DNA from: Candidatus Rokuibacteriota bacterium
GTDB lineage: Bacteria > Methylomirabilota > Methylomirabilia > Rokubacteriales > CSP1-6
Direction of reading: 5' to 3'
Length of the DNA stretch: 5,925 nt
Assembly: GCA_003221595.1 (NCBI GenBank)
Contig: QHSM01000450.1
Coordinates: 1 to 5,925, forward strand
The translations under genes were made by a program, and so were the position numbers. The notes under the pieces are model-generated. The model worked only from the letters and a program-made list of their open reading frames with translations. It was not told the DNA's origin and ran no database searches. Below are positions 1 through 5,925 of this stretch, in pieces. Numbering within the stretch: position 1 is the stretch's first letter; each line of letters begins with the position of its first letter.

Positions 1-1
1 C

Positions 2-1240
2 GAGGCCGAGAACGTCGAGCTGGCGCGGCTGGCGGCCGCGCGCACGGCCCAGGGCACGGCAACGCTCATCGGTCAACGCGCCAAGGCCGACCCGTTCTGG
101 GCGGCGCTGACGAACGCGGCCGCCGGAGTCGCGCTCGAGGTCGACGAGGGCCACCGTCTCGGCGGCGGCCATCCGGCGATCCACGTCGTCCCCGGAGCGC
201 TCGCGGTCGCCGAGGAGCGCGGGCTGGGCGGCCGCCGGCTGCTCGAGAGCCTGGTCGCCGGCTACGAGATCGGCTCGCGGATCGGCGGCGCCACCACGGT
301 GCGGGCGAACGTCCATTCGCACGGGACGTGGGGAACGATCAGCACCGCCGTCGCCGTCGCGAAGCTCGGCGAGGCGCCCGCCGAGCGGATCCGCGCGATC
401 ATCAATCTCGCGGCCTCGATGAGCCCGGCCAACACCTGGACTCCCGCGCTCGACGGCGCGACGATCCGCAATCTGTACCCGGGCCGCTCCGCCTTTCAGG
501 GGATGCTCGCCGTCGACCTCCAGCGCTGCGGCTTCACGGGGCTCGACGACGGGCCGTCCGACGTCTACGGCACGCTCCTGGCCGACGCCTTCGACGGAGC
601 GGCCGCGGTCTCTGGGATCGACGCGCTCGCGCGCTCCGATGCGGAGCGCGAGCCCTACCGGATCGAGCAGAACTACTTCAAGCTTCACGCGTGCTGCCGG
701 TTCAATCACTTCGCTCTCGATGCGGTCATGGAGCTGCGCCGGGTCCATCGACTGGACGCTTCCGCCGTCGGGAAGGTGGAGATCGTCACCATTCCCTTCG
801 CGGTGCGGATGAGCGAGCCCGCGCCGGCGACCTCGCTGGCGGCCCGGTTTTCCATTCCCTGGGCGGTCGCCGCGGCGCTCGTCCTCGGCCGAACCGATCC
901 GTCGGCGTTCGACGAGACGGCGCTCGGCGACGCGCGCATCCGCGACCTCGCGCGGCGAGTGGTGATCACCACCGATCCGGCCATGTCCCCGCGTCGCGTC
1001 GACGCCCCCACCGCCCGCGTGCGCGTCGGGCTGCGTGACGGGCGGACGCTCGAGGAGACGACGACGGTCGTGCGCGGCGACGCGCTGAGCCCGGTGCCGC
1101 GCGACGAGATCACCGCCAAGTTCCTCGCCCTCGCCTCACCGGTCCTCGGCGACGCGCAGGCCCGCAAGGTCGCCGACACCGTGGCCGAGACCGACACCCT
1201 CGAGGACATTCGCGCGCTGACCGAGATGCTCCTGCCCTAG
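2..1240 (+). CDS. MmgE/PrpD family protein, 5'-truncated by the window edge
   Basis: The reading frame is open from base 2 to the TAG at 1238-1240, giving 412 residues. Family members are usually about 450, so some tens of N-terminal residues lie outside the window; a GTG at 299 is internal and not the start. The family includes 2-methylcitrate dehydratase, cis-aconitate decarboxylase and iminodisuccinate epimerase, acting on small polycarboxylic acids in the cytoplasm. Visible signatures, in window residue numbers, are an acidic stretch followed by HPA (46-59), HSHGTWGT (105-112) opening the second half of the helical domain, K-x4-C-x3-H (227-236, KLHACCRFNH), RFSIPWAVAAAL in the C-terminal part, and a late strand rich in charged residues ending in LRDGR. 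The Lys expected in the family pattern K-x-L-x-x-G is Arg156 (RNLYPG). The exact substrate cannot be named from sequence. It is probably co-transcribed with the esterase gene 8 bases downstream. Confidence 0.93.
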   Translation, partial: EAENVELARLAAARTAQGTATLIGQRAKADPFWAALTNAAAGVALEVDEGHRLGGGHPAIHVVPGALAVAEERGLGGRRLLESLVAGYEIGSRIGGATTVRANVHSHGTWGTISTAVAVAKLGEAPAERIRAIINLAASMSPANTWTPALDGATIRNLYPGRSAFQGMLAVDLQRCGFTGLDDGPSDVYGTLLADAFDGAAAVSGIDALARSDAEREPYRIEQNYFKLHACCRFNHFALDAVMELRRVHRLDASAVGKVEIVTIPFAVRMSEPAPATSLAARFSIPWAVAAALVLGRTDPSAFDETALGDARIRDLARRVVITTDPAMSPRRVDAPTARVRVGLRDGRTLEETTTVVRGDALSPVPRDEITAKFLALASPVLGDAQARKVADTVAETDTLEDIRALTEMLLP

Positions 1241-1248
1241 ACGCCGCG

Positions 1249-2187
1249 ATGAGAGCGTGGGCCGCCGTCTCGGTGATCCTGGCGGTCTGGTGCGCGCCGT
1301 CCGCCGCACGCGCCGCATGCACGCGATCCCACGCGGGCCCGGACGCCCCGACCGCGGTCATCCTGTCCGGCGGCGGCGCCAAGGGCGCCTACGAGGCGGG
1401 CGTCGTCGCCGTGCTCGCCGAGCGCCGAGTTCCCCTTCGCATCGCCGCGGGCTCGTCGGCCGGAGCGCTCAACGCCGCAATGCTGGTCGCGGGCCGCACC
1501 GACCGGCTCGAGGCCATGTGGCGCTCCCTCCGTCGCGATCAGGTTTATTCGATGCGCGCGCCGGTCTTCTTCGCGGGCCTTCTCCCGGGCTGGCTGACGC
1601 TCCTGGCGCTGGACGGAACCAGCTCGCTCCTGGACCCGCGGCCGCTTCGCGAGCTGATCTCGGCCTCGCTCGATCTCGGGCTGGTGCGTAGCTCGCCCGT
1701 TCGGCTGCTCGTGACCGCCACCGACCTCGTCCGGCGGGAGACGCGCGCGTTCGACAACCGGACGGTGACGGTGGACGTGCTCATGGCGGCGGCGGCCGTC
1801 CCCGGCGTCTTTCCCCCGGTCGCCGCCGACGGCGCGATCCTCGTCGACGGCGGCCTCACGAGCCGCGCGCCGGTGATCGAGGCGCTCGAGGCGGCCCCGG
1901 TCGGCCGCGCCCTGGTCGTGGTGAGCTACGCGCCCGGCGAGCCGAGCGCGCCGCCGACGACCATGCGGCGCGCCCTCGACGCGGCCGTCGAGACCGCGAT
2001 GCTCCACCAGATCCGGCGCGACGTCGAGCTGGCGCGCCTCACGCACCCGGGAGTCGACGTGCAGGTGCTCGCGCCGTCCGCGCCTCTGCGCGTGAGGCCG
2101 CTGGAATTCGACCCGGATGGATTGGCCCGCATCGTCGACCTCGGTCGCGCCGATGCGAGCGACTGCCTCCGCGCCTGGGGTGACTGA
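1249..2187 (+). CDS. Patatin-like phospholipase/esterase with signal sequence
   Basis: This 312-residue protein has the three hallmark patatin motifs in order: the glycine-rich oxyanion loop SGGGAKGAYEAG (40-51), the nucleophile elbow GSSAG (68-72, Ser70) and the second dyad member in DGG (200-202, Asp200). Enzymes of this family use a Ser-Asp dyad to hydrolyse acyl esters of phospholipids or other lipids. The first 22 residues form a short signal sequence, with a basic start, a hydrophobic core (AAVSVILAVW) and an ARA-A type signal peptidase I site, so export to the periplasm or beyond is likely. Cys24 follows Arg-Ala-Ala, which is not a proper lipobox, so a lipoprotein is less likely. The ATG at 1249 is chosen because it gives this signal sequence and lies 8 bases after the preceding stop; no strong Shine-Dalgarno sequence is visible, which suggests coupling to translation of the upstream gene. 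The natural substrate is unknown. Confidence 0.92.
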   Translation: MRAWAAVSVILAVWCAPSAARAACTRSHAGPDAPTAVILSGGGAKGAYEAGVVAVLAERRVPLRIAAGSSAGALNAAMLVAGRTDRLEAMWRSLRRDQVYSMRAPVFFAGLLPGWLTLLALDGTSSLLDPRPLRELISASLDLGLVRSSPVRLLVTATDLVRRETRAFDNRTVTVDVLMAAAAVPGVFPPVAADGAILVDGGLTSRAPVIEALEAAPVGRALVVVSYAPGEPSAPPTTMRRALDAAVETAMLHQIRRDVELARLTHPGVDVQVLAPSAPLRVRPLEFDPDGLARIVDLGRADASDCLRAWGD

Positions 2188-2227
2188 CTCCGGCCGCGGA
2201 CGAGCGCGCGCGCGAGATCCCGAAGCG
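2188..2227. other. Convergent intergenic gap, no terminator seen
   Basis: These 40 bases separate the 3' ends of two convergent genes, the esterase and the SDR. They contain a ccgcgg palindrome and an alternating GC tract at 2204-2214. I see no stem followed by a T-run in either direction, so no intrinsic terminator can be called; any termination would be factor-dependent or lie inside the opposing gene. Confidence 0.6.
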
Positions 2228-3121
2228 CTAGGAGCTGCTCGGCGGCCAGGTGATCTTGAGGGCGTCGAGCCGCCGCAGACGGTCCTGACCCAGCGCGTTG
2301 TCGTAGACGTCGGCGAGCGCTTCCGGAGTCCAGCCCTCCTGCCGCGTGATGGCGCGGACCTGCGCCGGATGTGACCACAGCGACACCTGGTTGCCGCGAA
2401 CGTGCAGGATCTGTCCGGTCACGTGGGCCGCCCGATCGCTCGCCAGAAACGCGACGACCGGCGCGATCGCCTCCGGCGGCGCGGCCGCCTGCGCCCGGCG
2501 CGTGTCGGGTAGCCGCTCGGTCATGCGCGTCTCGGCGGTCGGCGAGATGCAGTTCACGGTCACGCCGTACTTCGCCATCGCCAGGGCCGTCGAGCGCGTC
2601 AGGCCAACGATGCCTTCCTTGGCCGCCGAGTAGTTGGGCTGGCCGGGACTCCCCTCGAGCCCGGCGGTGGACGTGAAGGTGACGATCCGGCCGTAGCGAC
2701 GCTCGCGCATGTGACGGGTCGCCGGGCGCATGACCGTGAAGTGGCCCTTGAGGTGGACGGCGATCACGCTGTCCCACTCCTCCTCGCTCATGTTGAAGAT
2801 CATGCGCTCCTTCAGGATGCCGGCGCAGCAGACAACGATGTGCAGGTCGCCGAAGGTGTTGAGCGCGGCGTCGATGATCCCCTGGCCTCCGGCCATCGTC
2901 GCGACGCTGTCGGCGTTCGCGACCGCCCGGGCCCCGTGGGCCTCGATCTCCTTGACGACCGCCAGCGCCCGGGCGCTCGACGGATCACGCCCGTCGACGG
3001 TCACGCCGTAGTCGTTGACCACGACACTGGCGCCCGCCGCCGCCAGGCCCAGCGCCACCCCGCGCCCGATCCCGCTCCCGCCCCCCGTCACGACCGCGAC
3101 CTTGCCGTCCAGAAGACCCAT
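2228..3121 (-). CDS. SDR family dehydrogenase, MFE-2-like (3R)-hydroxyacyl-CoA dehydrogenase type
   Basis: This 297-residue short-chain dehydrogenase has the nucleotide-binding motif TGGGSGIG (12-19), an acidic residue after the second strand (VVVNDYG, Asp37) that favours NAD over NADP, and the active-site set Ser151, Tyr164, Lys168 (YSAAK 164-168). The stretch NDYGVTVDGR, the ADSV at 70-73, AGILKERMI and VHLKGHF strongly resemble the dehydrogenase part of peroxisomal multifunctional enzyme type 2 and its bacterial stand-alone relatives, which oxidise (3R)-hydroxyacyl-CoA. The tail after residue 245 (SLWSHP, then a GWTPEALADVY segment) is longer than in a minimal FabG-type SDR and is typical of that subgroup. 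The usual NNAG is CCAG (98-101), and the fourth tetrad position, usually Asn, is His123. The ATG has a good ribosome site upstream. The gene follows livF on the same strand after 57 bases and is probably in the same transcript. The subfamily assignment is recognition, not a search result; other hydroxy substrates are possible. Confidence 0.9.
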   Translation of the reverse strand: MGLLDGKVAVVTGGGSGIGRGVALGLAAAGASVVVNDYGVTVDGRDPSSARALAVVKEIEAHGARAVANADSVATMAGGQGIIDAALNTFGDLHIVVCCAGILKERMIFNMSEEEWDSVIAVHLKGHFTVMRPATRHMRERRYGRIVTFTSTAGLEGSPGQPNYSAAKEGIVGLTRSTALAMAKYGVTVNCISPTAETRMTERLPDTRRAQAAAPPEAIAPVVAFLASDRAAHVTGQILHVRGNQVSLWSHPAQVRAITRQEGWTPEALADVYDNALGQDRLRRLDALKITWPPSSS

Positions 3122-3178
3122 GACCCTCGCCTCCGCCCCGTTTTGCGCGGCTATTGATAGAAGTGTGGTGCCGAGAGA
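3122..3178 (-). other. livF-SDR intergenic spacer with AT-richer patch
   Basis: This 57-base spacer is the largest non-coding gap on the minus strand. Its middle (about 3141-3168) is clearly AT-richer than its surroundings and holds a small inverted repeat, ctat-tg-atag, at 3151-3160. On the minus strand TATCAA could be a poor -10 element (4 of 6 matches), but no convincing -35 is seen. I also see no terminator hairpin with a T-run, so readthrough from livF is the simpler view. Confidence 0.35.
3130..3134 (-). promoter_or_regulatory. Ribosome binding site of the SDR gene
   Basis: The minus strand reads GGAGG here, eight bases before the ATG at 3119-3121. This is the clearest Shine-Dalgarno sequence in the window. 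It supports the chosen start and suggests that the SDR is translated independently, unlike the overlapping transporter genes upstream. Confidence 0.75.
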
Positions 3179-3880
3179 CTACTCCACGCCGATGAGCTTG
3201 GCGAGGCGTTCCCCATCGGCGGCGAGGGCGGCCGAGGCGCCGTCGTAGACGATGCGCCCCTTGTCCATGACCACGGTGCGGGCGGAGAACGCGAGCGCCA
3301 CGCGGCTGTTCTGCTCGACGAGCACGATCGAGAGCGCGCCCTCGGCGGCGAGCCGCGCGAGCACCGCGGCCAGCGCTTCGACGATCACCGGCGCGAGCCC
3401 CTCGGTCGGCTCGTCCATGAGCAGGATTCTTGGGTTGGTCAGGAGCGCCCGCGCGATCGAGAGCATCTGCTGCTCGCCGCCGGAGAGCTGGCTGCCCGCG
3501 TGCGAGAGCCGCGCGCCCAGGTTCGGGAACAGATCGAACACCCGCTCCTGGGTCCACGGGCCCGGCCGGGCGCCGACCTCCAGGTTCTCGCGAACGGTCA
3601 ATGAGGGAAAGATCTCGCGCTCCTGCGGCACGAAGCCGATGCCGCTTCGCGCGCGGCGAAACACCGGGACGCGGGCGAGGCTCACCCCGCCGAGCGTCAC
3701 CTCGCCCCCGTGGAGCGTGGTGTGGCCCATCACCGTCGCCAGGAGCGTGGTCTTGCCGACGCCGTTACGGCCGATCACGCTGATGCTCTCGCCGGCTTGA
3801 ATGGCGAGGTTGACGTCCTCGAGGACGACGGTGTCGCCGTAACCCGCCGAGATGTGCCGGAGCGCCAGCGCCTCAGCCAC
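3179..3880 (-). CDS. livF: Branched-chain-type amino acid ABC transporter ATPase LivF
   Basis: This 233-residue protein is one of the two cytoplasmic ATPases that drive a HAAT-type importer; the length is close to the usual 235-240. It shows Walker A GRNGVGKTT (37-45), the Q-loop VPQ (84-86), the signature LSGGEQQ (132-138) and Walker B ILLMDEP (152-158, with catalytic Glu157). The switch position reads VEQN (188-191) with Gln in place of the usual His, a normal feature of LivF proteins that separates them from LivG. The VPQEREIF and LTVRENLEVGA segments are also LivF-like. It starts with GTG at 3878-3880, inside the end of livG: the 8-base overlap GTGGCTGA contains both the start and the livG stop, so its translation is probably coupled. 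Transported substrates of this family include branched-chain and other amino acids, amides and aromatic acids; which one applies here is not readable. Confidence 0.95.
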   Translation of the reverse strand: MAEALALRHISAGYGDTVVLEDVNLAIQAGESISVIGRNGVGKTTLLATVMGHTTLHGGEVTLGGVSLARVPVFRRARSGIGFVPQEREIFPSLTVRENLEVGARPGPWTQERVFDLFPNLGARLSHAGSQLSGGEQQMLSIARALLTNPRILLMDEPTEGLAPVIVEALAAVLARLAAEGALSIVLVEQNSRVALAFSARTVVMDKGRIVYDGASAALAADGERLAKLIGVE

Positions 3881-4631
3881 GGGCGACCTGGCCGAGATAG
3901 ACGGCCCGGACGTCGGGGTTGGCCCCGATCTCCCGGGGACTCCCGGTGGCGAACACGGCGCCGCTCACCAGCACCGTGATCCGCTGCGCGAAGCGGAACA
4001 CGAGATCCATGTCGTGATCGATGATGAGCACGGCGATCTGCCGCGGGAGCCGCTCGACGGCGTCGAGGATGATGTGGCTCTCCGCGCTGGGCACGCCGGC
4101 GGCGGGCTCGTCGAGCAGCAACACCCGGGGCTCGAGCCCGAGGGCGATGGCGATCTCCACCAGGCGCTGGCGACCGTAAGGCAATTCCGAGACGCGGCGG
4201 GCCGCGTCGGCCGACAGCTTGAGAGTATCGAGAAGCTCCATCGACTCCTCGACGACGTCCCGTCGCAGCCCGGCCGGCCGCCGCATCGACGGAGCGGCGC
4301 CGACGCGCTCCGCGACGGCGATGTAGACGTTCTCCAGCACCGAGAGGCGGCGGAACAGGCGGTTGATCTGAAACGTCCGCGCGATGCCGAGCTTGACCCG
4401 CTCGGCCTCCGGGACAGCGGTGATATCCCGCCCGTTCATCAAGATCACGCCCGCGGTGGGCCGCACGACGCCGGTCAGGAGATTGATGAACGTCGTCTTG
4501 CCGGCGCCGTTCGGACCGATCAGCGCGTGGCGCGCGCCGGCCTCGAGCCGGAAGTCGATGTCGCGGGCCGCGGCCAGCGCGCCGAAGTTCCGGCGGAGCG
4601 CCCGGGTCTCGAGGAGCGGGGCGCTGGTCAC
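3873..4631 (-). CDS. livG: Branched-chain-type amino acid ABC transporter ATPase LivG
   Basis: This is the second ATPase of the importer, 252 residues when started at the GTG at 4629-4631, matching the usual length of about 255. That start overlaps the livM stop in a GTGA junction. An in-frame ATG far upstream (5562-5564) would add about 311 residues that are only the shadow of livM in another frame, so it is rejected. Motifs are Walker A GPNGAGKT (39-46), Q-loop Gln88 in RTFQ, the degenerate signature LPYGRQR (150-156, typical for LivG where LSYGQQR is common), Walker B VLLLDEP (170-176) and switch His206 in DHDMDLVF. The stretch RTFQINRLFRRLSVLENV and the AAG after Walker B are LivG hallmarks. 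It would pair with LivF beneath the LivH/LivM permeases. No obvious Shine-Dalgarno sequence precedes the GTG, consistent with translational coupling. Confidence 0.95.
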   Translation of the reverse strand: MTSAPLLETRALRRNFGALAAARDIDFRLEAGARHALIGPNGAGKTTFINLLTGVVRPTAGVILMNGRDITAVPEAERVKLGIARTFQINRLFRRLSVLENVYIAVAERVGAAPSMRRPAGLRRDVVEESMELLDTLKLSADAARRVSELPYGRQRLVEIAIALGLEPRVLLLDEPAAGVPSAESHIILDAVERLPRQIAVLIIDHDMDLVFRFAQRITVLVSGAVFATGSPREIGANPDVRAVYLGQVARG

Positions 4632-5638
4632 GTCACCCGCGGCGCGTGCCGGCGCACGGCGGCTTCCACGATCCCGAGGATGCCGTTCTTCGCGAACAGC
4701 GCGATGACGACCAGCAGGAGCCCCAGCCCGAGCTGCCACGCGGTCGGATAGATCTTCGACAGGAAGTGCGCGAGCGCCATGTACGCGACCGCGCCGACGA
4801 AGGCGCCGTAGAGACGGCCGTGGCCGCCGAGGACCAGGATGATGAGCACCGTGGCCGCGCGGTCGAGCCCGAGCGTGCCCAGGTTGACGTACGCGTTCGC
4901 CTGGGCCCAGACGCCTCCCGCGACGCCGGCGATCGCCGCCGAGAGGACGTAGCAGAGCACCAGCCGCCGCCGCACCGGCGCGCCGACCGCGTGCATTCGC
5001 AGAGTATTCTCGCGGATGCCGGTGAGGCTCTGGCCGAACGGCGAGTAGACCAGCGTGCGCACGAAGACGAAGCAGACGAAGAGCACCGAGAGGACGTAGA
5101 GGTACTGCGTTCTCGGATAGAGCGGGTTGAACTCGAACCACCCGAGCAGCGGCGCGATGGGCAGGCTGTCGAGGCCGTCGAAGCCGCCCGTGTAGTCGTG
5201 GGCGAGATTGGCGGCCTCCTCCAGGAGCGCCATCGTGCAGAGCGTGAGCATCAGGAGCGTCAGGCCCTGCGTGCGCAGGAGCACGACGCCCGAGCCGAGA
5301 CCGATGAGGGCCGCCACGAGCGCCGCGAGGATCAGCCCGGTGATCGGCTCGTTCCAGATGCCGTGCTTGGCCAGCATGCCCACCGTGTAGGCGCCCGCGC
5401 CGAAGAACGCGGCGTGACCGAGCGTCACGATGCCCGCGTAGCCGAGCACCAGATCGAGCGAGAGCGCGAAGAGGATCGTGACCAGGACCTCGGTGCCGAA
5501 GCCCAGATATTTCGGGAAGGCGAAGTAGAACGCCAGCGCGAGCAGCCAAGGGATCGGCTCCCACGCCCGCAGCCGGTGGCGTCCGGCCAGCGCCCGCGCC
5601 GCCGGGTGATCGGACCAGCCGGTCGGCGGTGCGGTCAT
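4628..5638 (-). CDS. livM: Branched-chain-type amino acid ABC transporter permease LivM
   Basis: This 336-residue integral membrane protein is one of the two permeases of the importer. After a hydrophilic N-terminal tail of about 28 residues it has repeated hydrophobic segments. It shows the LivM/LivH family motif GYAGIVTLGHAAFFGAGAY (66-84), the cytoplasmic ATPase-contact loop YSPFGQSLTGIRENTLRMHA (198-217) and the late motif GGHGRLYGAFVGA (271-283). The last hydrophobic segment (LGLGLLLVVIALFA) is followed by a short tail with an arginine pair. The ATG at 5636-5638 overlaps the livH stop as ATGA, and the stop overlaps the livG start as GTGA. AGG lies five bases before the ATG as a modest ribosome site. 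Extra hydrophobic N-terminal segments found in enterobacterial LivM (about 425 residues) are absent, which is usual in other bacteria. Confidence 0.95.
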   Translation of the reverse strand: MTAPPTGWSDHPAARALAGRHRLRAWEPIPWLLALAFYFAFPKYLGFGTEVLVTILFALSLDLVLGYAGIVTLGHAAFFGAGAYTVGMLAKHGIWNEPITGLILAALVAALIGLGSGVVLLRTQGLTLLMLTLCTMALLEEAANLAHDYTGGFDGLDSLPIAPLLGWFEFNPLYPRTQYLYVLSVLFVCFVFVRTLVYSPFGQSLTGIRENTLRMHAVGAPVRRRLVLCYVLSAAIAGVAGGVWAQANAYVNLGTLGLDRAATVLIILVLGGHGRLYGAFVGAVAYMALAHFLSKIYPTAWQLGLGLLLVVIALFAKNGILGIVEAAVRRHAPRVT

Positions 5639-5925
5639 GCCAACCTGGCGCCGAACAGGCCCTGCGGGCGCCAGAGGAGCAGGAGGATCGAGAGCGCGTA
5701 GATGAACGCGGTGCCGCCCTGCGGCACGTACTTCTTGAGCGCGAAGTCGAGCACGCCGATCAGGAGCGCCGCCCAGAACACGCCGCTCACGCGGCCGAGG
5801 CCGCCCACCGCGACCACGATCAGGAAGTACACCAGATACTTCAGCGCGTACTGCGGATCGAGGCCGAGGAACTCGGCGCCGAGCCCGCCGCCCAGCGCCG
5901 CCATGCCGCTGCCGAACGCGAAGGT
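5635..5925 (-). CDS. livH: Branched-chain-type amino acid ABC transporter permease LivH, C-terminal part
   Basis: The frame is open from the right window edge to the TGA at 5635-5637, giving the last 96 residues of a permease that normally has about 290-300. The visible part opens with TFAFGSGMAALGG, followed by a hydrophobic segment and GGLGRVSGVFWAALLIG (41-57 from the edge), then a last membrane segment (FIYALSILLLLW) and the RPQGLFG terminal motif. These are the characteristic C-terminal features of LivH. The ATG at 5902-5904 is internal, since the family sequence continues upstream to the edge. It is the first visible gene of the minus-strand operon; the promoter, and possibly a substrate-binding protein gene, lie outside the window. 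Confidence 0.93.
   Translation of the reverse strand, partial: TFAFGSGMAALGGGLGAEFLGLDPQYALKYLVYFLIVVAVGGLGRVSGVFWAALLIGVLDFALKKYVPQGGTAFIYALSILLLLWRPQGLFGARLA

Noticed and set aside
299..301. GTG as a possible start of the MmgE/PrpD gene.
   Set aside because: The frame stays open to base 2 and the upstream residues carry conserved family sequence (HPA and the following helices), so the true start lies before the window.
1318..1320. Cys24 of the esterase as a lipoprotein attachment site.
   Set aside because: The residues before it are Arg-Ala-Ala, lacking the Leu-like residue of a lipobox. A signal peptidase I site after ARA explains the sequence better.
1237..2046. Minus-strand open frame of 269 residues opposite the esterase gene.
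   Set aside because: Charged, Arg/Gly/His-rich composition typical of a shadow frame in high-GC DNA. The plus strand here encodes clear patatin motifs.
1926..2777. Minus-strand open frame of 283 residues spanning the esterase end and the SDR gene.
   Set aside because: It crosses two well-supported genes in a different frame and has no recognisable domain.
3852..4751. Plus-strand open frame of 299 residues opposite livG.
   Set aside because: Shadow of livG and the livM end, with no domain or ribosome site. The Walker motifs are on the minus strand.
4632..5564. A long minus-strand open frame joined to livG, starting at an ATG at 5562-5564 (563 residues in total).
   Set aside because: Its first part overlaps livM in another frame on the same strand, is Arg/Ala/Gly-rich low-complexity sequence, and matches no family. 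The LivG domain fits a GTG start at 4631.
4646..5701. Plus-strand open frame of 351 residues opposite livM.
   Set aside because: Rich in Glu, Arg, Asp and Gln with no hydrophobic core, the expected mirror of a membrane-protein gene. The opposite strand encodes LivM with family motifs.

Overview
This is an ordinary high-GC stretch of bacterial chromosome (about 70% G+C by eye, not computed). It carries seven protein genes in two convergent groups and has almost no non-coding DNA. I see no RNA gene, insertion sequence, CRISPR array, repeat family or phage signal. The gene content (branched-chain-type ABC transporter, MmgE/PrpD protein, MFE-2-like SDR, secreted patatin-like esterase) fits a metabolically broad Gram-negative-type soil or sediment bacterium. 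A Rokubacteria/Methylomirabilota or high-GC proteobacterial source is plausible, but this is inferred from gene style only.

Left part, plus strand: an MmgE/PrpD family enzyme enters from before position 1 and ends at 1240. Eight bases later a patatin-like phospholipase/esterase with an N-terminal signal sequence begins (1249-2187). The two look co-transcribed.

Right part, minus strand, read from right to left: the 3' part of a LivH-type permease (cut by the window edge), then LivM permease, LivG ATPase, LivF ATPase and, after a 57-base gap, an SDR dehydrogenase (2228-3121). The livH/livM, livM/livG and livG/livF junctions all overlap by 4 to 8 bases, so the transporter is a tightly coupled operon. 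Together the four products form the membrane and ATPase parts of a HAAT (hydrophobic amino acid/branched-chain type) importer. No periplasmic binding protein gene (livK type) is in the window; it may lie beyond position 5925 or elsewhere. The SDR most resembles the (3R)-hydroxyacyl-CoA dehydrogenase part of MFE-2-type enzymes, so the operon may couple uptake of an organic acid or amino acid to acyl-CoA oxidation. That link is inference.

The two groups meet tail to tail across 40 bases (2188-2227) with no evident terminator. I did not find a convincing undescribed system. The points most worth a second look are the altered family residues in the SDR and the MmgE/PrpD protein, and the secreted esterase next to the MmgE/PrpD gene.
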